The notes: generated from the sequence alone by a model not told the origin. A stretch of DNA of 64,000 bases from Chloroflexota bacterium (GCA_016875735.1 VGOW01000002.1:1-64000); one strand, 5' to 3'. Shown: positions 29,366 through 43,483, counted from the first letter of the stretch. A program made the numbers and translations.

Positions 29366-31186
29366 ATGTCAGAGATTCTATTACTTCAAGAGCGCGTCAA
29401 GAATACCATCCAACTCGGCGAAAGCCATATACGAGAGTTTAAGAGCGCATGGGAAGGAGCACCGGAGAACAAAAAGCCCCGGCCTGTCAAGGAAATTTGT
29501 CGCGACATAGCAGAGGCTCTAGTGTCGTTCGCAAATGCCGACGGAGGGGAATTAATAGTGGGTGTTGAAGATGACGGCACGATAACAGGGGTTCCTCACG
29601 ACGGACAAGCACTCAATCAGATGCTATTTGCTTATCAAACTTATGTACATTCGGAAAATCAACTTCCTCTGTCGATTGCTACAAAATTGGAATGTGAGAA
29701 TCAAACACTAGTATTCTTCTCCGTACTAAAAGGAACGACTGAAATATATCAACTTTCTGATGGAAGATGTGTGCGGCGCAAAGACAAAGTATCTATTCCT
29801 GTTGCAATCAAGCAAATTGTGTTCGAGCGGCAAGAAACCAGATCGCGAGAATGCGATCGCCAATTTGTTGATGGCGCAACGGTGAATGATTTGGATGTCG
29901 CTCTTATCCAGTCAATCGCAGACAATCATTTGCGAGGGCTGAGTGTTGAAAGGTATCTTCAACAAACTGGCTTGGCAGAGTATTCGTCCGGTGGGTTGAG
30001 GTTACGAATGGCAGCTTTGTTGCTCTTTGCTAAAGACATTCAGCGATGGCATCCCCGTTGCCAAGTACGAATACTCAAAGTTGTAGGCACGCAGCTAAAA
30101 TCTGGGGAGAATTACAATGTTAAATCGGATCAGATTGTGCGCGGGAATATTTTCGATCTTATCCCTAACGCATGGGAGCAACTTCGTCCATTTCTTGCTG
30201 ATAAAACAGAATTCGGAACCGATGCAAAATTCGAGCAAAAGTATCTATATCCTGAGGGTGCTTCTCGAGAAGCTTTGATCAACGCGCTCGCCCATAGAGA
30301 TTATAGTGTCCAAAACGGGATCGAAGTATTCATTTTCGATGACAGAATGGAAATAAAAAGCCCGGGCGCACTACTGTCAACCTTGACTATAGAGGACCTA
30401 CAAGGGCTTCAGGGAGCTCATGAATCCCGAAACGCCTTCGTCGCCAAAGTGCTTAGCGAGAATAAGTATATGCGGGAGCTGGGTGAGGGCATCAAGCGAA
30501 TGTTCGAGCTCATGGAACAGAGCGAATTGGACAAACCTGTTTTATATTCCAATTCAACCTCGTTTAGCGTAACTCTAAACCATAAGTCTGTCTTCTCTAC
30601 CCAACAAGAGCAATGGCTTCAATTGTACGATTCGCTAGATTTGTCGCCGCGGCAAAAGAAAATCATTGTCTTGGGCATGGACGGTAGAGACCTGTCGCCG
30701 AATGATATTTACCGCGCCATGAATACTGATGATCGAAACACGTATGATAGAGAGGTCACTGGACTACGCAAAGCCAATGTATTAATAGAAATCAGAACCA
30801 ACGTTCAAGCACAATCATATGCCCGCAATAATAAGATTAAGAAGGGGGAAGTCCCTCGCTTCAAGGTTGCTGTGCCAGAATCAACACACCCTGATAAACC
30901 AAAACCTCGTGGCAATGCTATGCTCAAGGATGCTCAACGTTGTGTCTTCATATACAATCTTCCGTTTTCATCTACGCCGGAAGACCTTAAGAAGGTATTT
31001 GAAAGATATGGTGAAGTGGAACAGGTAGTACTCCCTGTAGATCATCTCACCCAACGGCCAAGAGGTTTCGGATTTGTTTGGTATTACTCCCGCGACGCGG
31101 CGCAAAAAGCCCTGCGGGAGTTAAGTGGTGTGGATGTAAATGGTAGAACAGTCTTCGTGAGAGAGTATGAGGAAAGAAATCGTTAG
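29366..31186 (+). CDS. AlbA_2 (Schlafen-like) + HATPase-like protein with C-terminal RRM
   Basis: [15 protein letters not shown]...[43 protein letters not shown]-terminus [63 protein letters not shown] (RNP2/RNP1); RBS-like gcaggagg. Confidence 0.88.
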   Translation: MSEILLLQERVKNTIQLGESHIREFKSAWEGAPENKKPRPVKEICRDIAEALVSFANADGGELIVGVEDDGTITGVPHDGQALNQMLFAYQTYVHSENQLPLSIATKLECENQTLVFFSVLKGTTEIYQLSDGRCVRRKDKVSIPVAIKQIVFERQETRSRECDRQFVDGATVNDLDVALIQSIADNHLRGLSVERYLQQTGLAEYSSGGLRLRMAALLLFAKDIQRWHPRCQVRILKVVGTQLKSGENYNVKSDQIVRGNIFDLIPNAWEQLRPFLADKTEFGTDAKFEQKYLYPEGASREALINALAHRDYSVQNGIEVFIFDDRMEIKSPGALLSTLTIEDLQGLQGAHESRNAFVAKVLSENKYMRELGEGIKRMFELMEQSELDKPVLYSNSTSFSVTLNHKSVFSTQQEQWLQLYDSLDLSPRQKKIIVLGMDGRDLSPNDIYRAMNTDDRNTYDREVTGLRKANVLIEIRTNVQAQSYARNNKIKKGEVPRFKVAVPESTHPDKPKPRGNAMLKDAQRCVFIYNLPFSSTPEDLKKVFERYGEVEQVVLPVDHLTQRPRGFGFVWYYSRDAAQKALRELSGVDVNGRTVFVREYEERNR

Positions 31187-31205
31187 GCTACTTGGAGAAC
31201 AAAGA

Positions 31206-32540
<1,335 letters not shown>

Positions 32541-32545
32541 GAAAG

Positions 32546-32574
32546 AGAGACGGCCCGGAGCCGTCTCTCTTTTT
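32546..32574 (+). terminator. Terminator after asnS
   Basis: gagagacggc-ccgga-gccgtctctc followed by TTTTTA. Confidence 0.85.
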
Positions 32575-33007
32575 ATTCGTGGCGTTTGCCGTCAGGCATC
32601 ACCGCGCCCGCCAGTTTTGCGCCCGTCAGATTCGCGTCGTTCAGTTTTGCCCCGCTCAAATTGGCCTCGCGCAAATCGGCTTTGGCCAGGCTGGCCCCCG
32701 ATAGATCGGCGTCCACCAAATCGGCAAAGTTGAGGCGCGCGCCGCGCAGGTTTGCGCCAGTGAGGGTCGCATCGCGAAGAAACGCCCCGCGCATGTCGGC
32801 CAAACTGAGATCGGCCAGCCGCAAATCGGCCTTGCCCAAGTTTGCGCCGTTGAGATTCGCGCCGCTCAAATCCGCTTGGCACAACAGAGCGCCGCGCAGC
32901 TCGATGCCGGTGAGATTCAGCCCGCTGAGATCAGCGCCGCCGAGTCGCGGATGATCGCCCGCGCCGATCAGCCTGAGCAATAATTCTTTGCGAGAGATTT
33001 CGGCCAT
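32573..33007 (-). CDS. Pentapeptide repeat protein
   Basis: LSGLNLTGIELRGALLCQADLSGANLNGANLGKADLRLADLSLADMRGAFLRDATLTGANLRGARLNFADL. Confidence 0.92.
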   Translation of the reverse strand: MAEISRKELLLRLIGAGDHPRLGGADLSGLNLTGIELRGALLCQADLSGANLNGANLGKADLRLADLSLADMRGAFLRDATLTGANLRGARLNFADLVDADLSGASLAKADLREANLSGAKLNDANLTGAKLAGAVMPDGKRHE

Positions 33008-33011
33008 CGCT

Positions 33012-33731
33012 TCACTGCTCGGTGATGGCGACGCTTTGGATCACGTCGCCGCTGAACGTCGGCCCGGTGTTCGGGTCGCGCAGGGTGATGCTGTTCACCA
33101 CATCCATCCCGTCGGTCACTTGCCCGAAGATGGTGTAGCCGCCGTTGAGGTGTTCGGCGGCGGCAAAGGTGATGAAGAATTGGCTGCCGTTCGTGTCGCG
33201 CCCGGCATTGGCCATCGCCACCACCCCGGCTTTGTCGAACTTCAGATCGCTGTCCTCGTTGACGAACTCATAGCCCGGCCCGCCCGCGCCCGTTCCGGTG
33301 GGGTCGCCGCCTTGCGCCATGAACCCTTCCAGCACGCGATGAAAGGTGACACAGTCGAAGAAGCCTTCGCGGGCGAGAAAGACGAAACTGTTGACGGTGA
33401 TGGGCGCTTTGTCGGGGAACAGTTGAATGGTGAACTGGCCGCCCTTCGCCAATGTGACGGTAGCGGTGTATTGTTTCGATGTGTCAATCATCATCTCCGG
33501 CGGGGCGCTCCACTGCTTTGTCGTCGGCGCGCAGTCGTCGCCGCCCGAAGAGGCCACGCCCGTTGCCGCGGGCGCAGACTGTTGCGACTGTTGGATGGAG
33601 AAAAACGCCAGCGCACCCACGACGGCAATTGCTCCGGCGATGACAAACCAATTCACTCGCAGAGGCTCCGACTCATGGGCGTATTCACGCGCTGACTTGA
33701 CCGGCTTGCTTTGTTTTGATTTTTTGGACAT
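33012..33731 (-). CDS. Membrane-anchored cyclophilin-type peptidyl-prolyl isomerase
   Basis: N-terminal TM; FDCVTFHRVLEGFMAQGGDPTGTGAGGPGYEFVNE, NAGRDTNGSQFFITFAAAEHLNGGYTIFGQVTDGMDVV. Confidence 0.93.
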   Translation of the reverse strand: MSKKSKQSKPVKSAREYAHESEPLRVNWFVIAGAIAVVGALAFFSIQQSQQSAPAATGVASSGGDDCAPTTKQWSAPPEMMIDTSKQYTATVTLAKGGQFTIQLFPDKAPITVNSFVFLAREGFFDCVTFHRVLEGFMAQGGDPTGTGAGGPGYEFVNEDSDLKFDKAGVVAMANAGRDTNGSQFFITFAAAEHLNGGYTIFGQVTDGMDVVNSITLRDPNTGPTFSGDVIQSVAITEQ

Positions 33732-33778
33732 ATCCCTCTCTTGGCTCCGAATGTTGGGCGCAGATTATCAGCGAATCA

Positions 33779-33905
33779 TGACAGCATCCTGAGCGAAGCG
33801 CCGATGCTTTTCGGCGCAAAGTCGAAGGATGCGGCTTTGGCACGAGACCCGCACTCTTCGACTTCGCCGCTTCGCGGCTTTGCTCACCCATAGGCCCCCT
33901 TTGGG
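33779..33905. repeat. Intergenic hairpin-rich repeat (gcatcctgagcgaag.../cttcgacttcgc type)
   Basis: Contains cgcactcttcgacttcgccgcttcgcggctttgctca (33850-33886), also at 48011-48047. Confidence 0.75.
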
Positions 33906-33939
33906 GGAGTGCTTGTTTTACGATTTGCCGATTATACCT

Positions 33940-35100
33940 TCACCGCTTCAACCGACTCAACCGCTCCGCCGCGCGCTCCAGTGTTTCCATCCGCTTGCAA
34001 AAGGCAAAACGCGCATACGCCTTCCCCAACGATTTGTGCTCGTCGGAGTAAAACGCCGATGGGGGGATGGCGGCCACCCCGATCTCGGCGGTGAGGTATC
34101 GGCAGAAGGCCACGTCGTCGTCGAAACCGAATCGAGAAATGTCGCCCATGATGAAATACGTTCCACTGGGGGCGCCGACTTCTAATCCCGAACGGCGCAG
34201 AGCCTCCACAAGATAATCGCGGCGGCGCTGATAATCGGCGGCGAGAGTCGAATAGTATTCGTCGTCGAGGCCGAGCGCGTATGCGGCGGCGGCCTGCATG
34301 GGCGTGGCCGCGGCGAAGGTGATGAATTGATGGGCGCGGCGGATGCCTGTCGTGAGGTCGAGCGGCGCGATGGCCCAGCCGATCTTCCAACCGGTGAACG
34401 AAAACGTTTTGCCCTGACTGCTGATCGTCACCGTGCGCTCGGCCATGCCCGGCAGCTGCGCGAGGCGATGATGTTGCGCGCCGTCGAAGATGATGTGCTC
34501 GTACACCTCGTCGCTGATGGCGACGGCGTTCCACTTTTGGCACAGCGCGGCGATGGCTTCGAGTTCGGCGCGCGAATAGACTTTGCCGGTGGGGTTGTGC
34601 GGCGTGTTGACGACGATAGCGCGCGTGCGGTTGTTGAAGGCGGTGGCCAGTTCGTCCAAGTCGATGCGCCAATCGGGCGCGCGGAGGGGAACGAAACGCG
34701 GCGCGCCTCCGGCCATGATCACATCGGGCACATAGCCGTCGTAGAACGGCTCGAAGAGAATCACTTCATCGCCGGGATTGACGAGGCCGATGATGGCGGC
34801 GAAGAGGGCTTCGGTTGCGCCGCTGGTCACGGTCACTTCGGTATCGGGGTTGACGGCTTGGCCGTAGAATCGATGCGCGTGAGCGGCGATGGCTTGGCGC
34901 AGATCGATCTGTCCGTTGGAGAGGGCGTATTGATTCTGACCGGCGGCGATAGCGGCAGTGGCGGCGGCCTTCACGTCGTCGGGGCCGTCGAAATCGGGGA
35001 AACCCTGCGAGAGATTGATGGCTTTGTGCTGATTCGCCAGCAGAGTCATCTCGGCGAAGATGCTGGTGCCGAAAGTGGAAACGCGGTGGGCGATGGGCAT
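33940..35100 (-). CDS. PLP-dependent class I/II aminotransferase
   Basis: INLSQGFPDFDGPDDVK, VNTPHNPTGKVYSRAELEAIAALC, ISSQGKTFSFTGWKIGW. Confidence 0.93.
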   Translation of the reverse strand: MPIAHRVSTFGTSIFAEMTLLANQHKAINLSQGFPDFDGPDDVKAAATAAIAAGQNQYALSNGQIDLRQAIAAHAHRFYGQAVNPDTEVTVTSGATEALFAAIIGLVNPGDEVILFEPFYDGYVPDVIMAGGAPRFVPLRAPDWRIDLDELATAFNNRTRAIVVNTPHNPTGKVYSRAELEAIAALCQKWNAVAISDEVYEHIIFDGAQHHRLAQLPGMAERTVTISSQGKTFSFTGWKIGWAIAPLDLTTGIRRAHQFITFAAATPMQAAAAYALGLDDEYYSTLAADYQRRRDYLVEALRRSGLEVGAPSGTYFIMGDISRFGFDDDVAFCRYLTAEIGVAAIPPSAFYSDEHKSLGKAYARFAFCKRMETLERAAERLSRLKR

Positions 35101-35112
35101 TGTGGAAGAAGA

Positions 35113-35277
35113 CAGAAGTCAGTAGTGAGAAGTCAGTAATTGGTGATTGGTAATTAGTAATCGGTGATCGGGGGAGAGGAGAGGCGCCACGCGAAGCGGC
35201 CATCCGCCATTCGCCACCTGCTATCCGTCATCCGCTACCCGCCACTTTCCACCTGCCACTTTCCACCTGCCACCTGT
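35113..35277. repeat. Degenerate short tandem repeats
   Basis: ggtgattggtaattagtaatcggtgatcgg and ccacctgccactttccacctgccactttccacctgccacctg. Confidence 0.7.
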
Positions 35278-36122
35278 TACTTGATCTTTCCCCACGCCTT
35301 CATATACAACACCGCATCCTCTTCCATCAGCGGGCTTTCGCAGAGGAGGCGGCCAGCGCATTTGTTGTCGGCGAGGGCGCGGAAGAGGTCTTTGTATTTG
35401 AGATCGGCTTCGGCGGCAGGCAAATGTTTCTTCTCGCCTTTCGGCCCGTACTCGATGCCGGAAAGGTGAAGGTGCATTTTCTTCAGCGCCGATGCGCCGA
35501 GCGCCCGCTTGAGTTTTTTGATCAGCGCGCCCCACTCGCCGTACGAATTCACCGAGCCGTCGCCGGGCCGGGCGTGAAGGTGGGCGAAGTCAATGCACGG
35601 CAGCACCCCTTCGATCTCGCCGGACATTTCGAGTGTGTCCTCCAACGAGCCGAGCATCGCGCCCTTGCCCATTGTTTCGGGTCGCAGAGTCACCGGGTTG
35701 CCGGAGTCGCGCAGTTCTTTCACCACATCGCGCAGGCGCGGGATGGCGACTTTGAGCACCTCGGCCGGCGGCGCGCCGAAATACGATCCGGGATGGAAGA
35801 TGATGTCGGTGGCCCCGGCGAGGTGGCCGAAGTAGCAGGCATCCATCAATCGCTTGCGGCTCTTCGGCCATTCGTCGGCGGTGGCATTGAGGTTGAAAAA
35901 GTAGGTGGCGTGCACGCTGATCGCCACGTTCGATTCGACGCCCTGCGCTTTGATGGCCGCGCAGGTGGCTTCGGTGACGTTGATGCTCCGCACCCAGCCG
36001 AGTTCGAACGCGCGCAGAGAGAGCTCCGCCGAGCGGATGATCGCCCCGACCGAGCCGCCGGGCTTTTTGGGGGTGGAGATAGGCGAACCGACTGTGCCAA
36101 AAGCGAATGCTGGAGAGGTCAT
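35277..36122 (-). CDS. TIM-barrel protein, endonuclease IV/sugar phosphate isomerase-like
   Basis: ISVHATYFFNLNATADEWPKSRKRLMDACYFGHLAGATDIIFHPGSYFG; LRPETMGKGAMLGSLEDTLEM; CIDFAHLHARPGDG. Confidence 0.8.
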   Translation of the reverse strand: MTSPAFAFGTVGSPISTPKKPGGSVGAIIRSAELSLRAFELGWVRSINVTEATCAAIKAQGVESNVAISVHATYFFNLNATADEWPKSRKRLMDACYFGHLAGATDIIFHPGSYFGAPPAEVLKVAIPRLRDVVKELRDSGNPVTLRPETMGKGAMLGSLEDTLEMSGEIEGVLPCIDFAHLHARPGDGSVNSYGEWGALIKKLKRALGASALKKMHLHLSGIEYGPKGEKKHLPAAEADLKYKDLFRALADNKCAGRLLCESPLMEEDAVLYMKAWGKIK

Positions 36123-36168
36123 GCCCGTAATTCCGTGGGGGTTACGCCATTGCCGAAAAACGGCCCGC

Positions 36169-36220
36169 GAATTTCACGAATGTCACGAAGCTCGAGGTGA
36201 ATAATTCGAGAAATTCGTGG
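36169..36220. repeat. Intergenic imperfect repeat (gaatttcacgaa type)
   Basis: cgaatttcacgaatgtcacgaagctcgaggtgaataattcgagaaattcgtgg. Confidence 0.5.
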
Positions 36221-36261
36221 ACAAAAACGAGTTGAGCGGCGTAAGTCCCAATTCTATTCGA

Positions 36262-37255
36262 CTATTTCCCTTTCGTGTACCAGATCGATCCGGGCGTGTC
36301 GTAGTTGCGGCCTTCACCCCAAACGGCATGCGTGTTTCCATCACCGTCAATGTCCAGCTCGAAATAGTCGCCGAAGGGGAAACCGAACCCGGCGGGCTGA
36401 ATGTAATCGAATCCTTCGACGTAAGTTGAAAGATCAACTTCGGCAGACCACTTCGCGCCTCCGTCGGTCGAACTTCGATAATACGTGTTCCACAATCCGC
36501 CGCGCGCGTCCATCCAGGCAACACGGACACCAACCCAACTTCGCGTTAGCGTTAATGTTGACCGACGTGAACGACGCGCCGCTATCATGCGATGACGACA
36601 CCCACACCTTCTGCGCGTGGTTGTAAGCGACGTGCACATCCTGCCCGCGCACGGCCAAAATCGGCTTGTCGGTTCCGGCGTTGGTGCTGTTGGCAATCGC
36701 CACCGACCACGTCACTCCGAAATCGGTGGACTTGCCCACAGCGATTTTACTTTTGCCGTCTTGCAGCCATGCGGCATACACCGTGCTCCCATCCACCGGA
36801 TCAACAACAATCTGCGCATCCCACTGCCCGGCGCCCGATCCCGCCGCATGAATCAGCGTCGGCGGATTCCACGTTGCGCCGCCGTCGTTGCTGATCTGCA
36901 AAATCATCGTCGGGCTGTAACAGTCGGCGCAACCCGGCGCGCCGAGATACTGTGGATAGAGGATGTACACATGCCCGAAACGATCGGCGGCGATGGCCGG
37001 CTCCTATTGATCGCCGGATGTGAATCCCAATCGGGTCTGCGGCGCGAAGCCGGATGGGCGCGGCGGGGGAACCGTCACCGGGCCGAGCGGGGCCGCCGCC
37101 ACAACCTGATTGAAGATCACGCCACTGCGGCGCAGCTGCTTGGCTTTGCCCGGCGAGTCAAACGTTGAGGCGCTATAAATCACGAGCGAGGCCAGCGCGG
37201 CGATCAAAAGCGCGACGTGCGGCCACGAGCGCGTGAGGTGTGATGATGTGTTCAT
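36262..37255 (-). pseudogene. BNR/sialidase-like repeat protein, disrupted by nonsense codon and frameshift
   Basis: SGDQ*EPAIAADRFGHVYILYPQY in one frame (TAG at 37004-37006); ISNDGGATWNPP, STDFGVTWSVA, HDSGASFTS; continues in another frame VRVAWMDARGGLWNTYYRSSTDGGAKWSAEVDLS. Confidence 0.9.
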
Positions 37256-37306
37256 AGTCCTCAGTTTTGTGGTAAAGTTGCCCCACACTGGAGAAACCTA
37301 AGAACT

Positions 37307-37407
37307 TATCTCTAAACCACTCCAGGTGACTGCCACCTGTGCATCGCACATTCGGAAATCAGGCGCACCGTGCAGGTGACAGTCACCTTCTGGCAGGTTT
37401 AGAGATA
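37307..37407. repeat. Palindromic MITE-like element upstream of dedA-like gene
   Basis: Perfect 12 bp arms tatctctaaacc / ggtttagagata enclosing caggtgactgccacctg and caggtgacagtcacct. Confidence 0.85.
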
Positions 37408-37428
37408 GCCTCTAAGGAAACACCAATC

Positions 37429-38085
37429 ATGCATTTCGATCTTGTACAACTCATCACACAAGTCGGCTACGTGGGGCTGTTCCTCATCGTGTTCGCCGAA
37501 TCGGGGCTGTTCTTCGGCTTCTTTCTGCCGGGCGACAGCCTTCTGCTCACCGCCGGGCTGTTGGCCTCGCGGGACATTCTCAACATCTGGGTGCTGCTGC
37601 CCCTGCTCTTCATCGCCGCCGTGCTCGGCGACAATGTGGGCTATTGGTTCGGGGCGAAGACCGGCCCGCGAATCTTCAACCGCGAAAACTCGCTGCTGTT
37701 CCGCCGCAAGAATTTGCTGGCGGCCAAAGCCTTTTACGACAAGCACGGCGGCAAGACGATCATTCTCGCCCGGTTCATGCCGTTCATCCGCACCTTTGCG
37801 CCCATCGTGGCCGGCGCAGTGGAAATGAACTACCAGCGGTTCATGTTCTTCAACCTCGTCGGCGGCCTCGTCTGGGCCATCGGCGTCACGGCGATGGGCT
37901 ATCTCTTCGGTCTGCTCTTCGGCCAAATCGAAGGCGTCGATAAATACTTCACCATCATCGTGCTGGCCGTCATCTTCATCTCCGCGCTTCCGGCCATTAT
38001 TCATGTTTGGCGCGACAGCCGCCACGAGATCATGGCCCGACTCAAAACCATACTGACCCGCCGCCCGTCCAGAGACGCCGAGTAA
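37429..38085 (+). CDS. DedA family membrane protein
   Basis: FAESGLFFGFFLPGDSLLLTAGLLAS..., FARFMPFIRTFAPIVAGAVEMNYQRFMFFNLVGGLVWA-like DedA signature. Confidence 0.92.
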   Translation: MHFDLVQLITQVGYVGLFLIVFAESGLFFGFFLPGDSLLLTAGLLASRDILNIWVLLPLLFIAAVLGDNVGYWFGAKTGPRIFNRENSLLFRRKNLLAAKAFYDKHGGKTIILARFMPFIRTFAPIVAGAVEMNYQRFMFFNLVGGLVWAIGVTAMGYLFGLLFGQIEGVDKYFTIIVLAVIFISALPAIIHVWRDSRHEIMARLKTILTRRPSRDAE

Positions 38086-38110
38086 CTGCGCGGCAACGCA
38101 GGGCAAAACA

Positions 38111-38143
38111 AAACAGGGCTTCTGCTGGCAGAAGCCCTGTCCT
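38111..38143 (+). terminator. Terminator after dedA-like gene
   Basis: acagggcttctgctggcagaagccctgt followed by CCTTTT. Confidence 0.8.
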
Positions 38144-38162
38144 TTTAATCAACCGCCGCCGC

Positions 38163-39596
38163 TTAGGGCGCCGGATTCTTCCAAGTGACGAATTGACCCT
38201 CGGCCGTGGCCGAGAGTTGATCAAGTGAGGCCGTCGCCTCAAACAGCATGAAGCCGCCGTCAACAAACGACATGACGCCAAACGTGTATGAGGCAAAGCC
38301 CAGCGCATCGGTCGTGCTCACATGCTCCATGTCCCCATCGGGGGTGTGAACCACAAACGCCACCCTCGCTCCGGCCACCGGCATGCCCGCCTGATCCACC
38401 ACTTTGGCAGTGAGCGTTTGGTCGCCGCTGGCGGGCGCGTAGAGGGCAAAGAGCGGCTCGGCGGCGATGCGGATCATTTGCGGCGCGGCTTGTCCGCTAG
38501 CCGCCGCTTGAGATTGGGCCAGCAATGCCTGCCGCCCCAGATCGACTAGTTGCACGCCCTGATCCGGCGGAAGATCAAGGCGGTAGGTGAACACCGTATT
38601 CTCGAAGTATTGCTCGAAGTGATTGCCCACGATTCGCCATTCGGAGATGGGTTGGCCGAAGACGGCTTCGCCGCCATACTGGGTGAAGAAATCATACATC
38701 ACGAGCTTCACGTTGTGCCCATAATCCGAAAAGTAAATGGTGCTGGGGCCGCTGGCTGGCGGCGCGGGCGGTTCGGGCTGGGCCAAGACTTGTTTGCCCA
38801 ATGGCCGCAACCCCACCCCCTCCGGGGTGGAAGGGTCCAAATAGAGGATCGCCTTTTCGTACACCTGCTCCATCGCGCCATCACTGCCAACACGCGGGGC
38901 AGAAAGGGCGATGCCAAACACGCGCGGCCCGCCGTGTTTGGCATAGAAATCGCTGAGAGAGCCCACCGATCCCGGATGCGGAGTGGAAGTGGCAACTGGG
39001 GGAATGAGTCGGGCCGGACCGGGATCGGCGTTGCATTGGTTATCCCGGCAGGCCTGCAGGCCCAACGGCAGAATGCCAAACTGGTATTCGGCAGGCTTGG
39101 AGGCATCCCACACAATCACGGCCCGCTCAAAGTTCTGCACCAGCATGTTGTCGAAAATGTAACGCTCGGATGTGGGATAGCCAAAGAAACGCGGGCCGTC
39201 CATCGATTCAAAATAGGGCCGAAATTCCGGGCTGACCGAGTGGCAGTCGTCCAAATAGAGGGCGCCGGGTTCGACGGTTTCGGCGGGCACACAGGGCGAT
39301 CGTCCGTAATACCTATCGCCGAGATTGGCAAGAAGAACTCGGCTGCCTTCCGGGAACTGCGGGTAGTATTCTAAATTTGCGTTTTGGAAGTATTGGGCGA
39401 TGATCCCGTTCTCGTCCCTCTCGGGGCTGATGGGCTGGCCGAATGTCTTTTCGCCCCCATACCGGGTGTAGAACTCAAGAAACAACGGCGAGATTGTGAA
39501 CTGACCCGACTCTGAAATTTCATTCGGGGTTGGCGCGGCTGACGTGCACGCGACAAGGAAGACGACCAGTGCGACAAAGGTGGCGCGGCGCAACAT
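38163..39596 (-). CDS. Lipoprotein with LGFP-like repeats and Ig-like/carboxypeptidase-regulatory-like C-terminus
   Basis: Lipobox FLVACTS; repeats FYTRYGGEKTFGQPIS, YFESMDGPRFFGYPTSE, FYAKHGGPRVFGIALS, FFTQYGGEAVFGQPISE; LTAKVVDQAGMPVAGARVAFVVHTPDG. Confidence 0.75.
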   Translation of the reverse strand: MLRRATFVALVVFLVACTSAAPTPNEISESGQFTISPLFLEFYTRYGGEKTFGQPISPERDENGIIAQYFQNANLEYYPQFPEGSRVLLANLGDRYYGRSPCVPAETVEPGALYLDDCHSVSPEFRPYFESMDGPRFFGYPTSERYIFDNMLVQNFERAVIVWDASKPAEYQFGILPLGLQACRDNQCNADPGPARLIPPVATSTPHPGSVGSLSDFYAKHGGPRVFGIALSAPRVGSDGAMEQVYEKAILYLDPSTPEGVGLRPLGKQVLAQPEPPAPPASGPSTIYFSDYGHNVKLVMYDFFTQYGGEAVFGQPISEWRIVGNHFEQYFENTVFTYRLDLPPDQGVQLVDLGRQALLAQSQAAASGQAAPQMIRIAAEPLFALYAPASGDQTLTAKVVDQAGMPVAGARVAFVVHTPDGDMEHVSTTDALGFASYTFGVMSFVDGGFMLFEATASLDQLSATAEGQFVTWKNPAP

Positions 39597-39768
39597 TTCA
39601 GCCCTTCCTCCTATTCCTTGAATCCATTGTGAATGGCAAGCCATTGAGCATGTTTTGATTTGCAGTGATTGGGGCGGCCAACCACGATGTTTAAGATTTT
39701 TACAGGTTGCTATAGAATAGCAAATTATTGCGCTTCGCACAAGTCCGCAATTTCCGTGCCACCGCCCC

Positions 39769-40787
39769 TCACCCAATCGCCCACACTCGCGCAAATTCGC
39801 TGTGGCACGGGTTGCCCACCGCCGCATCGACCGTGCCATCGGTGAGATCGATGAGGGCCGAGAACACGGTTTTGTTTTTCTCGCCGTGCCGGCACAGCGC
39901 CACCGGCGAGGCGTCGTGATCGGCGAGGAACGTTTTGAGCATGGGCAGGGTGGCCGGGCCGGGCCGCGCGCGCATCAACTCGCTCGCCCGCTCGAAACGG
40001 CTGATCGACCCCGCAATTTTATCGGAGGCGCGTTCGTATTGTTTCATGCGCGGGTGCGAATAATGATTGGTGTGCACCAGCCAGCCCTCTTCGGGGAACA
40101 ACATTTCGTGGTCGGTGGCCGAAGCCTCCACGCTGGCGATCTCTCCCTCCGCCGTCGAGATCAGGTTGTTGTACGACGAGGCGCGATCGGGGTGCAGGGC
40201 AATGGCGGCGGCCTCCCCGAAGCTGCGGGCCGAGAGCAGAGCCCGGGCGATGAGCAATCGAGGGATGCCGGGCCGTTCGTCGTTCGGGGAGAGTTCGTTG
40301 CCGGTGAGACAGACTTTGGCCGCGTTGAGTCCGATGCTCAAAAATAACCCGCCGACTCCGATGGTGAACAGCGTTGGGTGATCGGGCAGCCGCCACTCCA
40401 CCCCGACGATCAACTCCTGCGTGGCCGGCGAGAGATCGTTGTTGTGAGCCAACAGCACATGCCCATCGCTGGCCGGAGGGCGCGCGGCGAAATCGGAACA
40501 GCGCCCCACCAGCGGCCCGGCGAAAATTTCCTCCACCGCCGTCGTGAACAAATCTTGGAAATCGATCCCCGCGCCCTCGGCCGCGCCGCGAATCTCATCC
40601 ACCACCCACGGAAACGCGCGCTCGGTGGCGGCCCAATAGGGCTGCGCCGCCGCGCGATAATCGTCCCACAGATTGCAGCCGTCGATCCACGCGCGGCTGT
40701 TGGCGAGCGAACGATGCAGGGCCTCGGCGCAAGCCATGCCAATTTGTTTGCCGCACTCGTAGTGCGAGCCGGAAACTTTGATGATCT

Positions 40788-40791
<4 letters not shown>
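39769..40791 (-). CDS. C45-family acyltransferase/peptidase-like protein
   Basis: [70 protein letters not shown]. Confidence 0.8.
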
Positions 40792-43379
<2,588 letters not shown>

Positions 43380-43483
43380 GTATCACCGAGGGGAGTTTGA
43401 GTTGGAGTTTGGGTTGGAGTTGGAGTTTGAGTTGAAGCAAGCGGATTTTATCACACGGCTTCGCAGAGCAAACGGAAACAAAA

